Of a stretch of 64,000 nucleotides of DNA, positions 35,108 through 43,189 are shown in pieces. Source of the stretch: JAGOME01 sp039812375 (GTDB taxonomy: Bacteria > Actinomycetota > Actinomycetes > Actinomycetales > Dermatophilaceae). The notes under the pieces are model-generated. The model searched no databases and was not told the origin of the DNA. It saw only the letters and a program-made list of their open reading frames with translations. A program made the translations under genes and the position numbers. Numbering within the stretch: position 1 is the stretch's first letter; each line of letters begins with the position of its first letter. The DNA is taken from NCBI GenBank assembly GCA_039812375.1, contig JBDIAO010000003.1, positions 1-64,000 on the forward strand, read 5' to 3'.

Positions 35108-36005
35108 GCCGGACCAGGCCCACCTGTTCACGGACCTCCTGCGGGCCCTGGACCCGGACGTTCATCGCCTCCAGGAGAGTGACCGCGCGCTGAACGAGGC
35201 CGCCGTTGGTCGCGAGCACACCGCGGGAGAGGTAGAGGTTGTCTTCCAGGCCGACCCGGACGTTGCCGCCGTGCAGGACCGCCATCGCGGCATAGGGCAG
35301 CTGGTGGCGCCCCACCGAGAAGGCCGACCAGGTGACCCCCGGCGGGAGGCCGTGGACCATGGCCTGGAAGGAGAGCGGGTCGTTGGGCACGCCATAGGGG
35401 ATGCCCATGCACAGCTGCACCATGAGCGGCCCGGTCAACGTCCCGTCGGTGACGAGTTCGCGGGTGAGCACCAGGTCGCCGGTGTCGAAGCACTCGACCT
35501 CGGGGCAGACCCCCAGGGCAACCATCTGGCGCGCCATCTCCCGGACCATGCCCGGGGTGTTGACCATGATGTAATCCCCGCCGGCGGCGAAGTTCACCGT
35601 GCCCGCATCCAGCGTGCAGATCTCTGGGAGGAGTTCGCTGACATGCGCCATCCGCTCGGTGGCACCGGCCATGTCCGTGCCGGCCGCGTCGAAGGGCAGC
35701 GGCTGCTCGGCGCCCCCGAGGACGATCTCGCCGCCCATGCCGGTGGTGAGGTTGATGATGACATCGGTCGAGGAGGCCCGGATGCGCTCGACAGCCTCAC
35801 GGTAATAGGCGACCTCGCGGCTCCCCTTGCCGGTGCTCGGCTCGCGGACGTGGATGTGGACCACGGCTGCACCGGCCTGAGCGGCCTCGATGGCCGAGTT
35901 GGCGATCTGCTCAGGAGTGATCGGCGCGTGATGTTCCTTGCCGCCGAGATCCCCGGCGCCGGTCAAGGCGCAGGTGATGAAGGCCTGGGTTGCGAACGCT
36001 GCCAC
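35100..36005 (-). CDS. BKACE (DUF849) beta-keto-acid cleavage enzyme, probable dehydrocarnitine cleavage
   Basis: BKACE enzymes condense a beta-keto acid with acetyl-CoA and split it to acetoacetate and a CoA ester. The 301-residue TIM-barrel protein shows FITCALTGAG, the metal His pair in GAAVVHIHVREPSTGKGS, INLTTGMGGE, CTLDAGTVNF and a conserved GLEDNLYLSRGVLATNG near the end. Next to carnitine dehydrogenase its substrate is most likely 3-dehydrocarnitine, giving betainyl-CoA and acetoacetate, as known for Pseudomonas. GTG 36005 has AGAAGGGG nine bases upstream. It leads the minus-strand set and diverges from the IclR gene. Confidence 0.9.
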   Translation of the reverse strand: MAAFATQAFITCALTGAGDLGGKEHHAPITPEQIANSAIEAAQAGAAVVHIHVREPSTGKGSREVAYYREAVERIRASSTDVIINLTTGMGGEIVLGGAEQPLPFDAAGTDMAGATERMAHVSELLPEICTLDAGTVNFAAGGDYIMVNTPGMVREMARQMVALGVCPEVECFDTGDLVLTRELVTDGTLTGPLMVQLCMGIPYGVPNDPLSFQAMVHGLPPGVTWSAFSVGRHQLPYAAMAVLHGGNVRVGLEDNLYLSRGVLATNGGLVQRAVTLLEAMNVRVQGPQEVREQVGLVRHG

Positions 36006-36052
36006 TGGACGGTGCCCCTTCTGCGGTGGAGGGATATGTGGTGCTGTTCACA

Positions 36053-36197
36053 CCATTGCACGAGGGCGCCGAGACTGTCAGCGCACGAAGCCGAAAACGC
36101 AATCACGATGCCGAAACGCAATGCTGGCGATGTCAGCTGCCACGGCGTAGTGCGCTGGTCCTTACGCATCGGGTCGGCATTGCGCATTGTGCAATGG
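36053..36197. promoter_or_regulatory. Candidate IclR operator cluster
   Basis: The 256-nt divergent gap between the BKACE and IclR genes holds five CATTGC/GCAAT-type half sites. CCATTGCAC at 36053-36061 and its exact reverse complement GTGCAATGG at 36189-36197 face each other 127 nt apart. GCCGAAAACGCAAT (36090-36103) and GCCGAAACGCAAT (36110-36122) repeat directly about two helical turns apart. ATTGCGC-ATT-GTGCAAT (36179-36195) is an inverted repeat with one mismatch. This fits a regulator controlling both divergent promoters. Confidence 0.55.
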
Positions 36198-36261
36198 CTG
36201 CTGCTATCGTGCGGTGAGCATAGAAACGACTCCGGACGGTCGTCAAGGGGTGAGCGGATAC

Positions 36262-37104
36262 ATGGCCGGATCGACGGGGGCTCCGCGGCGCAGGCTGGTC
36301 CAGTCCGTCGAGCGGGCCATCGCCCTCCTCGAAGCCGTCGCCGACGGCGATCCCGAAGGGGAGACGGTCACAGATCTCGCGGCAACCTGTGGGCTGCAAC
36401 GGGCCACCGCGTGGCGTCTGCTGGCCACCTTGGAGGCCCATGGGCTGCTTCGCTCCCACGGCGAGGTCCATCGCTACCAGCTCGGGGTCTCGATGATCCG
36501 GCTCGCCTCCTCCGGGGGGCTGCTCGGGGTGCGCCGGCACGCCGAGGAGGTGCTCCGCCGGCTCAGCGACAGCACCGGGGAGACGGCGGACCTCGCACTG
36601 CCCCGCCCGGCCGGGCTGACCTACATCGCCGAGGCGGCACCGCAGCGGGTGCTCACCGCGAGCTGGCTCGGCCGGACCATCCCCTTGCACGCCACCTCCT
36701 CGGGCAAGGCCCTGCTCGCCTGGCTCGAGCCCGCCGAAGTCGACGGGCTCGTCGGGGACCGGCTCCCGGCATACACGGACACGACGATCACGACCGGCGC
36801 GGATCTGGCTGCCGAGCTCGCCCGGATCCGGACCGCGGGCTTCGCCGTATGCCGCGGGGAGCTCGAACCGACCCTCAACGGCGTGTCTGCACCGATCCTC
36901 GACGGACGCGACCGTCCGTTCGCGGTCGTGAGCATCTGGGGGCCTCGATCCAGAATCCCGGAGACCCGGTTCCCCGAGCTGGGCGTCCTGGTCCAGGCCG
37001 CCGCCGCCGAAATCGGCACCACGGAGAGCCAGGCCACCGCAAGCCAGACCACCGCAAGCCAGGCCACCGCAAGCCAAGCACCCCCCGGAGAGGATCCTCG
37101 ATGA
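36262..37104 (+). CDS. IclR family transcriptional regulator
   Basis: IclR regulators bind DNA through an N-terminal winged helix and a small effector through a C-terminal GAF-like domain. The helix-turn-helix is seen in SVERAIALLEAVADGD...TVTDLAATCGLQRATAWRLLATLEAHGLL, and the effector domain in YIAEAAPQRV...IPLHATSSGKALLAWL and GFAVCRGELEPTLNGVSAPI. ATG 36262 is chosen; GTG 36250 is possible. The last 20 residues are an unusual SQATA repeat from a 15-bp DNA repeat. Divergence from the BKACE-lcdH-dpp run and overlap with a thioesterase gene make it the likely controller of the carnitine region. Confidence 0.9.
   Translation: MAGSTGAPRRRLVQSVERAIALLEAVADGDPEGETVTDLAATCGLQRATAWRLLATLEAHGLLRSHGEVHRYQLGVSMIRLASSGGLLGVRRHAEEVLRRLSDSTGETADLALPRPAGLTYIAEAAPQRVLTASWLGRTIPLHATSSGKALLAWLEPAEVDGLVGDRLPAYTDTTITTGADLAAELARIRTAGFAVCRGELEPTLNGVSAPILDGRDRPFAVVSIWGPRSRIPETRFPELGVLVQAAAAEIGTTESQATASQTTASQATASQAPPGEDPR
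37027..37076. repeat. 15-bp tandem repeat in the IclR 3' coding end
   Basis: AGCCAGRCCACCGCA occurs at 37027-37041, 37042-37056 and 37057-37071, then a partial fourth copy. In frame it encodes repeated Ser-Gln-Ala/Thr-Thr-Ala residues in the protein tail. Copy number could vary between strains. Confidence 0.85.
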
Positions 37105-37523
37105 CGGCAACCCACGAACCCTTCGCCCAGTTCGCCACGACGGTGCACGAGGACTGGGTGGACTACAACGGCCACATGAACGACTCCTTCTACGGCGTCG
37201 TGTGCGGCCAGGCCAACGAGGTCTTCCTGGAGCATCTCGGCCTGAGCGCGAGCTACCGAGAGCGCACCGGCGCCGCCGTCTACACCGTCGAAGCCCACCT
37301 GTACTTCCGCAAGGAGGCCCGCGCAGGTGAGCCGATCGCCGCCTCGTCGGTGGTCGAGAGCTTCGATGCCAAGCGCCTCTGGGTGGCCACGACCCTGCTC
37401 GACGAGGGCGGTACCGAGATCCTGCGCGCCCGATACCTCTACCTGCACGTCGGCAAGGACGGTGTGGTCCCCTTCCCGGCCGATCGGGTCGCCGCGCTCG
37501 AGGCCGCAACGCAGCAGTCCTGA
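37101..37523 (+). CDS. Hotdog thioesterase, probable betainyl-CoA thioesterase
   Basis: This 140-residue single-domain hotdog protein has VHEDWVDYNGHMNDSFYGVVCGQANEVFLEHLG, with the catalytic-type Asp and the YNGHMN motif of the 4-hydroxybenzoyl-CoA thioesterase group, then AVYTVEAHLYFRKEARAGEPI. The VDYNGHMNDSFY motif is close to the thioesterase part of carnitine dehydrogenase/betainyl-CoA thioesterase fusions. It would release glycine betaine from the CoA ester made by the BKACE enzyme. ATG 37101 overlaps the IclR stop (ATGA), a strong sign of functional linkage. Confidence 0.82.
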   Translation: MTATHEPFAQFATTVHEDWVDYNGHMNDSFYGVVCGQANEVFLEHLGLSASYRERTGAAVYTVEAHLYFRKEARAGEPIAASSVVESFDAKRLWVATTLLDEGGTEILRARYLYLHVGKDGVVPFPADRVAALEAATQQS

Positions 37524-37579
37524 CCACGCCCTGGCCCGGAGCCGCTGAATAGTGCCCGGGTTGGCGGCATACTGCGGGC

Positions 37580-38278
37580 ATGGTGCACACCACGGAAGTG
37601 CAGGTCCCCACGACCGGCGGCGCGATGCCGGCCACCGTGCTCTCCCCTGGCGCCGAGCCGGCCGCGGGCATCGTCGTGTGCCAGGAAATCTTCGGGGTGA
37701 CCGGCTACATCCGCCGGTGGGCGCAGCGCCTCGCCGAGGCCGGGTATGCCGTCCTGACACCGGAGTTCTATTGGCGGCTGCCGCAGCCGGGGCCGGTCGA
37801 GGGTGCCGGAGCACTCGAGCAGGGGGTGGAGCTCATGCAGCAGTTCGACTGGGAGCTCGGCGTGGCGGACGGGGCTGCGGCCGTGCGGTGGCTGCGGGCC
37901 GAGCTCGGGACCGGCGGGCGGGTGGGGCTCGTCGGGTTCTGTTTCGGTGGAGGGCTGGCCTTCAACATCGCGGCGCTCGAGCCGGTGCAGACCTTGGTGT
38001 CGTTCTATGGCTCGGCGCTGCCCGGACTTGTGGCCCTGGCCCCCCGGGTGCGGTGCGCCCAGCAGCACCACTGGGGCCTGGCCGACGCCTATGTCGACGC
38101 GGACACCGTGGCCCGGATCGAGCGCGCGGTCGCCGGCCCGGACACCGAGTTCTGGACCTATCCCGGCGCCGACCACGCCTTCGACAACGAGGACTTCGTC
38201 AACGCCGACCCCGGCGCCTCGGCGTTGGCCCGGGAACGCACCGGGACCTTCCTGGCCCGAACCCTCCCGGCGACCTGA
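37580..38278 (+). CDS. Dienelactone hydrolase family protein
   Basis: This 232-residue alpha/beta hydrolase has the dienelactone-hydrolase pattern: PAAGIVVCQEIFGVTGYIRRWAQRLAEAGYAVLTPEFYWR, nucleophile elbow GLVGFCFGGGLAFN with Cys at the active position (GFCFGG), acid in WGLADAYVD, and the C-terminal GADHAFDNEDF with the catalytic His. Real substrates of many members are unknown. It lies 56 nt after the thioesterase and 14 nt before lutA, so it may belong to either group. Confidence 0.9.
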   Translation: MVHTTEVQVPTTGGAMPATVLSPGAEPAAGIVVCQEIFGVTGYIRRWAQRLAEAGYAVLTPEFYWRLPQPGPVEGAGALEQGVELMQQFDWELGVADGAAAVRWLRAELGTGGRVGLVGFCFGGGLAFNIAALEPVQTLVSFYGSALPGLVALAPRVRCAQQHHWGLADAYVDADTVARIERAVAGPDTEFWTYPGADHAFDNEDFVNADPGASALARERTGTFLARTLPAT

Positions 38279-38292
38279 CCAGGAGCAGCGTC

Positions 38293-39048
38293 ATGCGGAT
38301 CGCTCTCTTTGTCACCTGCCTCGTCGACGCGCTCACTCCCCACGTGGGCCAGGCCACGGTACGCCTGCTCGAGCGGCTCGGGCACGAGGTGCACTTCCCT
38401 GAGCGGCAGACCTGCTGCGGGCAGATGCACATCAACACCGGCTATCAGGACCAGGCCCTGGCGCTGGTGGCCCACCACGTCGAGGTGTTCGAGGAGGCCC
38501 TGGCTCAGGGGGCCGAGGCCATCGTCGCACCGAGCGCCTCGTGCACCGGGTCGGTGCGCCACCAGCACGAACTTCTCGCCCGCCGGGCCTGGGAGCACGC
38601 CTTGGCCGATCGGGCAGCAGTTGTCGCGAAGCACACCTACGAGCTCTCTGAGCTCCTCGTGGACGTCCTGCGAGTCACCGATGTCGGGGCCCACTTCCCC
38701 TACCGGGTCACCTATCACCCGACGTGCCACTCGCTGCGGATGATCGCGGTGGGCGACCGGCCGCTGCAACTGCTGCGGGCGGTGCGCGGGATCGACCTCG
38801 TCGAACTGCCGGCGGCGGAGCAGTGCTGCGGCTTCGGCGGCACCTTCGCGGTGAAGAACGCGGCCACCTCCACGGCGATGCTCGCAGACAAGGTGACCAG
38901 CGTCCGGGCCACCCAGGCGGCCGTGGTCACCGCCGGGGACTCTTCCTGTCTGATGCACATCGGCGGAGGCCTGGCCAACCTGCGCACCGGAGTGCGAGTA
39001 CGCCACCTCGCCGAGATCCTCGCCGAGGACGGGTCGGGATCAGCGTGA
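38293..39048 (+). CDS. lutA: L-lactate utilisation protein LutA (Fe-S)
   Basis: LutA is one subunit of the LutABC L-lactate oxidation complex. The 251-residue protein contains two CCG domains: ERQTCCGQMHINTGYQD near residue 40 with the upstream FVTCLVDALTP, and HPTCHSLR followed by AEQCCGFGGTFAVKN. ATG 38293 has AGGAG seven bases upstream. Its stop overlaps the lutB GTG. Length and motif order match LutA/YkgE. Confidence 0.92.
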   Translation: MRIALFVTCLVDALTPHVGQATVRLLERLGHEVHFPERQTCCGQMHINTGYQDQALALVAHHVEVFEEALAQGAEAIVAPSASCTGSVRHQHELLARRAWEHALADRAAVVAKHTYELSELLVDVLRVTDVGAHFPYRVTYHPTCHSLRMIAVGDRPLQLLRAVRGIDLVELPAAEQCCGFGGTFAVKNAATSTAMLADKVTSVRATQAAVVTAGDSSCLMHIGGGLANLRTGVRVRHLAEILAEDGSGSA

Positions 39049-40511
39049 CCTCCCCGCTGCAGGGCTCGGTCCCGTTCCCGGTGGCGGCACCCGCCGCCCT
39101 CGCCAACCCGGTGTTGCGCCGCAACCTCGCCCATGCCACCTCGGTCATCCGCGGCAAGCGGGCCGCCGCGATCGCCGAGCTGCCCGACTGGGAGGAGCTG
39201 CGCACCACCGCGGCAGCTATCAAGGACGAGGTGCTCACCCGCCTGCCCGAGCTCCTCATCGAGCTCGAGGACAACGTCGTGGCCGCCGGTGGCACCGTGC
39301 ACTGGGCCCACGACGCCGCCGAGGCCAACCGGATCGTCACCGACCTGGTCCGGGCCACCGGGGCCGACGAGGTGGTCAAGGTCAAGTCCATGGCCACTGC
39401 GGAAATCGGGCTCAACGACCATCTCGCCGCACACGGCATACGGGCCGTTGAGACCGACCTTGCCGAGCTCATCGTCCAGCTCGCCCACGACCAGCCGAGC
39501 CACCTCCTCGTACCGGCGATCCACCTCTCCCGCACCGAGATCCGTGAGGTCTTCCGGCAGAACATGGAGGGCGTCGACCCGGATCTGAGCAGCCAGCCTC
39601 AGGAGCTCACCATGGCGGCCCGGGCCCACCTGCGGGAACGCTTCCTGCGGGCCCGGGTCGGCATCAGCGGGGCGAACTTCGCCATCGCGCAAACCGGGAC
39701 CTTGTGCGTGGTGGAGTCCGAGGGGAACGGACGGATGTGCCTGACCCTGCCCGACACGCTCATCACGGTCATGGGGATCGAGAAGCTGCTGCCACGCTGG
39801 GAGGACCTCGAGGTCTTCCTCCAGCTGCTCCCCCGCTCCTCGACCGGGGAGCGGATGAACCCCTATACGACCTTCTGGACCGGGACGAGGGCGCACACCG
39901 ACGGCTCGGACGGTCCGAGCGAGTTCCACCTCGTCCTGCTCGACAACGGGCGCACCGACGTCCTGGCCGACAACACCGGGCGCGCTGCCCTGCGCTGCAT
40001 CCGGTGCTCGGCCTGCCTCAACGTCTGCCCGGTCTATGAACGGGTCGGTGGACACACCTACGGGTCGGTCTATCCCGGCCCGATCGGGGCGATCCTCTCC
40101 CCGCAGCTGACCGGGATCACCGGCCGGTCAGTCAATGACGCCCTGCCCTACGCCTCCTCGCTGTGCGGCGCGTGCTTCGAGGTGTGCCCGGTCAAGATCG
40201 ACATCCCCTCAGTCCTGGTCGAGCTGCGCGCCCAGCACGTCGAGGCTCGACAGGCATCGGGTCCAGGACTTCGGGTCCCCGATGCCGAAGCAGTGGCCAT
40301 GGGGACCGCAGCCTGGGCGATGCGTGACCCGCACCGATTCGCCGCGGCCATCCGGGCCTTGCGCATGGGCCGCCCACTGGTGCGCGACGGTGCGCTGCGC
40401 GGTCCGTTCGGCGCGCTGCTCACCGGCTGGACCCGCTCCCGGGCGGTCCCGGAGCTTCCGGCACAGACCTTCCGAGAGTGGTGGGCCGGCAGGGAGGAGA
40501 GCCATGAGTGA
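39045..40511 (+). CDS. lutB: L-lactate utilisation iron-sulfur protein LutB
   Basis: LutB carries two [4Fe-4S] clusters. In this 488-residue protein they are at CIRCSACLNVCPVYE and CGACFEVCPVKID; the N-terminal LUD domain includes VKVKSMATAEIGLN, GISGANFAIAQTGTLCVVESEGNGR and LPRSSTGERMNPYTTFWTG. The start is GTG 39045, a GTGA overlap with lutA; its end overlaps lutC by 8 nt, so the three subunits are made together. Confidence 0.94.
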   Translation: MTSPLQGSVPFPVAAPAALANPVLRRNLAHATSVIRGKRAAAIAELPDWEELRTTAAAIKDEVLTRLPELLIELEDNVVAAGGTVHWAHDAAEANRIVTDLVRATGADEVVKVKSMATAEIGLNDHLAAHGIRAVETDLAELIVQLAHDQPSHLLVPAIHLSRTEIREVFRQNMEGVDPDLSSQPQELTMAARAHLRERFLRARVGISGANFAIAQTGTLCVVESEGNGRMCLTLPDTLITVMGIEKLLPRWEDLEVFLQLLPRSSTGERMNPYTTFWTGTRAHTDGSDGPSEFHLVLLDNGRTDVLADNTGRAALRCIRCSACLNVCPVYERVGGHTYGSVYPGPIGAILSPQLTGITGRSVNDALPYASSLCGACFEVCPVKIDIPSVLVELRAQHVEARQASGPGLRVPDAEAVAMGTAAWAMRDPHRFAAAIRALRMGRPLVRDGALRGPFGALLTGWTRSRAVPELPAQTFREWWAGREESHE

Positions 40512-41142
40512 GGCTCGCGACGAGGTCCTCGCCCGGATCCGCCGGGCCCTCGGGCCCTCCCCGACCGTCCCCGAGGTCCCCCGCGGGTATCGACGGCGAG
40601 GTGTTCGCTCGCCACGGCAGCGCCGGACCGTGTTCGCGCAGCGGCTGAGCGACTACCGGGCGACGGTCGCCCTCTGCGGCTGGTCCGAGCAGGAGATCGC
40701 CGCGGCGCTGTCTGCCGTGCTCGGCGACCACGGCATCCGCTCCGTCGTCGCACCGCCACTGGTGGCCAGCGCCTGGCTCGGACAGGCTGCCCGAGACGGG
40801 GTCAGCGTCACGGTTGACACTGGTCAGGTGAGCACTGCCGCCTTGGACCGGGTCGGGGCCGTGGTCACCGGGGCCGCTTTGGGGATCGCCGAGACCGGAG
40901 TCGTCGTCCTCGACGGTGGAGCCTGGTGCGGACGGCGCGCAATCACCTTGGTGCCCGATGTGCACGTGTGCGTCGTCCCCGGGGACCACGTGGTCGACAC
41001 CGTCCCCGAGGCGGTCTCCCGGCTTGATCCGACCACGCCGCAGACGTGGATCGCCGGCCCCAGCGCAACCAGTGACATCGAGCTCGACCGGGTCGAGGGT
41101 GTGCACGGCCCCCGCACCCTCATCGTCATCCTGGCCGGCTGA
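40504..41142 (+). CDS. lutC: L-lactate utilisation protein LutC
   Basis: LutC is the third component of the L-lactate oxidation complex, with a LUD domain. In this 212-residue protein the conserved motif is GIAETGVVVLDGGAWCGRRAITLVPDVHVCVV, followed by TWIAGPSATSDIELDRVEGVHGPRTLIVIL. The N-terminal SEARDEVLARIRRALG matches the family. ATG 40504 lies within the end of lutB. It ends the plus-strand set; the next gene is convergent. Confidence 0.92.
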   Translation: MSEARDEVLARIRRALGPSPTVPEVPRGYRRRGVRSPRQRRTVFAQRLSDYRATVALCGWSEQEIAAALSAVLGDHGIRSVVAPPLVASAWLGQAARDGVSVTVDTGQVSTAALDRVGAVVTGAALGIAETGVVVLDGGAWCGRRAITLVPDVHVCVVPGDHVVDTVPEAVSRLDPTTPQTWIAGPSATSDIELDRVEGVHGPRTLIVILAG

Positions 41143-41197
41143 GCAGGAGCGCGAGCCCAGCCCGGGACCTCCATGGGACCGCTCGGCGTCAGGCGGG

Positions 41198-41485
41198 TCA
41201 GCGGGAGAGCAGGTCGCCATAGTCCGGGTGGCCGCTGATCCACCACCGGACGAAGTCGCACACAGGGTCCACCGACCTGCCACCCTGGGCCCGCACATCG
41301 TCGAGGGCACGCCGCACGAGTGCCCCTGCGATGCCCCGGCCACCGTATGCCGGGTCCACCTCGGTGTGGGTCAGTGCGACTCGGTCCTGTGTGACGCGAT
41401 AGCGGAGCCACCCCACGAGGATGCCGTCGACCCGAGCTTCGTAACGTGCGGCGGCAGGGTTGTCGTCGATGAGTGGGTCAGCCAC
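41198..41485 (-). CDS. Small GNAT-type N-acetyltransferase (YjdJ/NATD1-like)
   Basis: The short form of the GNAT fold is visible: ARYEARVDGILVGWLRYRV, LTHTEVDPAYGGRGIAGALVRRALDDVRAQG with the acetyl-CoA pyrophosphate loop GGRGIAG, and VCDFVRWWISGHPDY with the conserved Cys. The family is about 90-100 residues, so I start at GTG 41485 (95 residues); ATG 41563 gives 121 but adds a non-conserved leader. No clear ribosome site supports either. Substrate unknown. Confidence 0.8.
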   Translation of the reverse strand: MADPLIDDNPAAARYEARVDGILVGWLRYRVTQDRVALTHTEVDPAYGGRGIAGALVRRALDDVRAQGGRSVDPVCDFVRWWISGHPDYGDLLSR

Positions 41486-41563
41486 GGCGAGGACGCTACG
41501 CCGTGGGTCGATGTGAGATCCACTGGGAACGGCAACTGCATCACAACTTGGCATCGACATCAC

Positions 41564-41576
41564 GGATTCCGAATCC
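41564..41576. promoter_or_regulatory. Perfect palindrome upstream of the aminotransferase
   Basis: GGATTC-C-GAATCC is a perfect 6-1-6 inverted repeat, 35 nt upstream of the -35 box of the aminotransferase promoter. Its placement suits an activator or repressor operator. It is near the GNAT gene's 5' region as well. Confidence 0.4.
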
Positions 41577-41610
41577 TTCGATCAGGAATAGACCGGTATC
41601 CGTCGTTATC

Positions 41611-41640
41611 TTGACCTATTCACTACGGAATGGGTATCAT
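41611..41640 (+). promoter_or_regulatory. Sigma-70-like promoter of the aminotransferase gene
   Basis: TTGACC at 41611-41616 and TATCAT at 41635-41640 are separated by 18 bp. The region is unusually AT-rich for this window and lies about 50 nt upstream of the AGGAG ribosome site of the aminotransferase gene. Confidence 0.6.
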
Positions 41641-41693
41641 CGCTCGTGCGGAACATCACACCCCCTTCATCCTCACACCGCAGGAGTCCTTAC

Positions 41694-43100
41694 ATGGCGA
41701 CCCCCAGTTGGCCAGCTCACGACCCGGCCACCCGGCGCAACGTCCCGACCTCGTCGACCCCGCTCAACCACGATCGTGTGGAGAAGCTCCTCGCCGCAGA
41801 GTGGGAGAACTTCACCAAGAACACGCCCGCCTCGGGTACTCACAACGTGGAGTCTGCCAAGACCATGCCGCTCGGCGTGACCTCCTCCTTCCAGTACTGG
41901 GACCCATACCCCATCTCGGTCGCCAAGGCTCGCGGCGCCTACCTCACCGACGTCGACGGACGCCAGCTCCTCGACCTGTCGATGGGCTTCGGGGCCATGC
42001 TCGTCGGTCACCTCAACCCGACCGTCGTGGACTACGTCAAGGACGCTCTGGACAACGTCGGCACCCTGTTCGTCACTCCGTCACCGACCGCCAGTGATAT
42101 GGCGGACCGGTTCACCCAACGGTTCGGCATCGACATGGTGCGCTTCACCCAGTCCGGCACCGAGTCGCTCATGTATGCCGTCCGCACCGCCCGCGCGCAC
42201 ACCCAGCGCAAGGCGATCATCAAGATCGAGGGTGGCTACCACGGTGGCTACGACGCCCTGCAGGTGTCGGTCAAGCCGTCGCTCGACGAGGTCGGCCCGG
42301 CCGACGCCCCCACCCCCCAGGTGCCCTTCGACGTCGAGGCGGGCACGGTCTATGTCACGCCCTACAACGACCTCGACCGGATGCGCGCGATCCTCACCGA
42401 ACACGGCAGTGAGATCGCCTGTGTCGTCATGGAGCCGGTCCTGGAGAACATCGCCATCGTCGTCCCGGACGAGGGCTACCTCGCCGGTGTGCGCGCCCTG
42501 TGCGACGAGTTCGGCGTCGTGCTCATCTTCGACGAGGTCAAGACCGGGCTCACGGCGGGTCACGCCGGCGCCTCCCAGCGGCTCGGTGTCCAGCCCGACC
42601 TGATCACCTTGGCCAAGTCCATCGGTGGCGGTCTGCCCCTCGCTGCGTTCGGCGGCAAGCGCGAGGTCATGTCGGCCGTCGTCGACGGCCGGATGGCCCA
42701 CTTCGGCACCTACAACGGCAACCCGCTCGTCATGGCTGCCGCCAAGGCCGTCGACGAGATCTGCACCAAGGAGGCCCTGGAGGCCGCCGAGGAGGTCAAC
42801 GTCGGAGCCCTCAACGCCATCGACAACGTCATCCGCGAGTTCGAACTGCCCGCGCAGACCGTCTCCCTCGGCGTCAAGGGTTGCGTCACCTGGGCGACCA
42901 CCCCGGTGCGCAACTACCGCGACTACAAGGCGACCGACTTCCGGATCGCTGAACTGTCCTGGTTGTGGGGCGTCAACCGCAACATCCTCACCCCGCCCGG
43001 ACTCGACGAGCAGTGGCTCGTCTCCCTCGCGCACACGCGTGCGGACATGGATGGACTGGTCAATCACTTCCGCGAACTCGCCGAGGCCGTCCGCGGCTGA
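41694..43100 (+). CDS. Class-III PLP aminotransferase, glutamate-1-semialdehyde aminomutase-like
   Basis: Class-III aminotransferases use PLP to move amino groups, often on omega-amino acids. The 468-residue protein has GSA-aminomutase-like motifs: RFTQSGTESLMYAVRTARAHT, KIEGGYHGGYDALQ, LIFDEVKTGLTAGHAGA, and the PLP Lys in LAKSIGGGLPLAAFGGK. It is longer than HemL and diverges after the core, so heme synthesis is doubtful and the substrate open. ATG 41694 has AGGAG seven bases upstream. It has its own promoter and ends at a hairpin terminator, so it is monocistronic. Confidence 0.88.
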   Translation: MATPSWPAHDPATRRNVPTSSTPLNHDRVEKLLAAEWENFTKNTPASGTHNVESAKTMPLGVTSSFQYWDPYPISVAKARGAYLTDVDGRQLLDLSMGFGAMLVGHLNPTVVDYVKDALDNVGTLFVTPSPTASDMADRFTQRFGIDMVRFTQSGTESLMYAVRTARAHTQRKAIIKIEGGYHGGYDALQVSVKPSLDEVGPADAPTPQVPFDVEAGTVYVTPYNDLDRMRAILTEHGSEIACVVMEPVLENIAIVVPDEGYLAGVRALCDEFGVVLIFDEVKTGLTAGHAGASQRLGVQPDLITLAKSIGGGLPLAAFGGKREVMSAVVDGRMAHFGTYNGNPLVMAAAKAVDEICTKEALEAAEEVNVGALNAIDNVIREFELPAQTVSLGVKGCVTWATTPVRNYRDYKATDFRIAELSWLWGVNRNILTPPGLDEQWLVSLAHTRADMDGLVNHFRELAEAVRG

Positions 43101-43117
43101 GCAGCGACTCGCACCGA

Positions 43118-43153
43118 CCAGGGCGCGGGCGGCGGAAGCTGCCCGCGCCCTGG
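43118..43153. terminator. Bidirectional hairpin terminator
   Basis: CCAGGGCGCGGGC (43118-43130) pairs perfectly with GCCCGCGCCCTGG (43141-43153) around a 10-nt loop. It lies between the convergent aminotransferase and the giant patatin gene and could stop transcription in both directions; no T-run follows. Confidence 0.7.
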
Positions 43154-43189
43154 CGCTGCCTGCCCTGCCTTGCCCTGAACTGGGCTCGG

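Noticed and set aside
35094..37100. In-frame upstream extension of the small thioesterase
   Set aside because: The extension is antisense to BKACE and overlaps the IclR gene in another frame; ATG 37101 with an ATGA overlap and the hotdog N-terminus is the better start.
38724..39044. Upstream in-frame extension of lutB
   Set aside because: It overlaps lutA in another frame; GTG 39045 forms a GTGA overlap and matches the LutB N-terminus.
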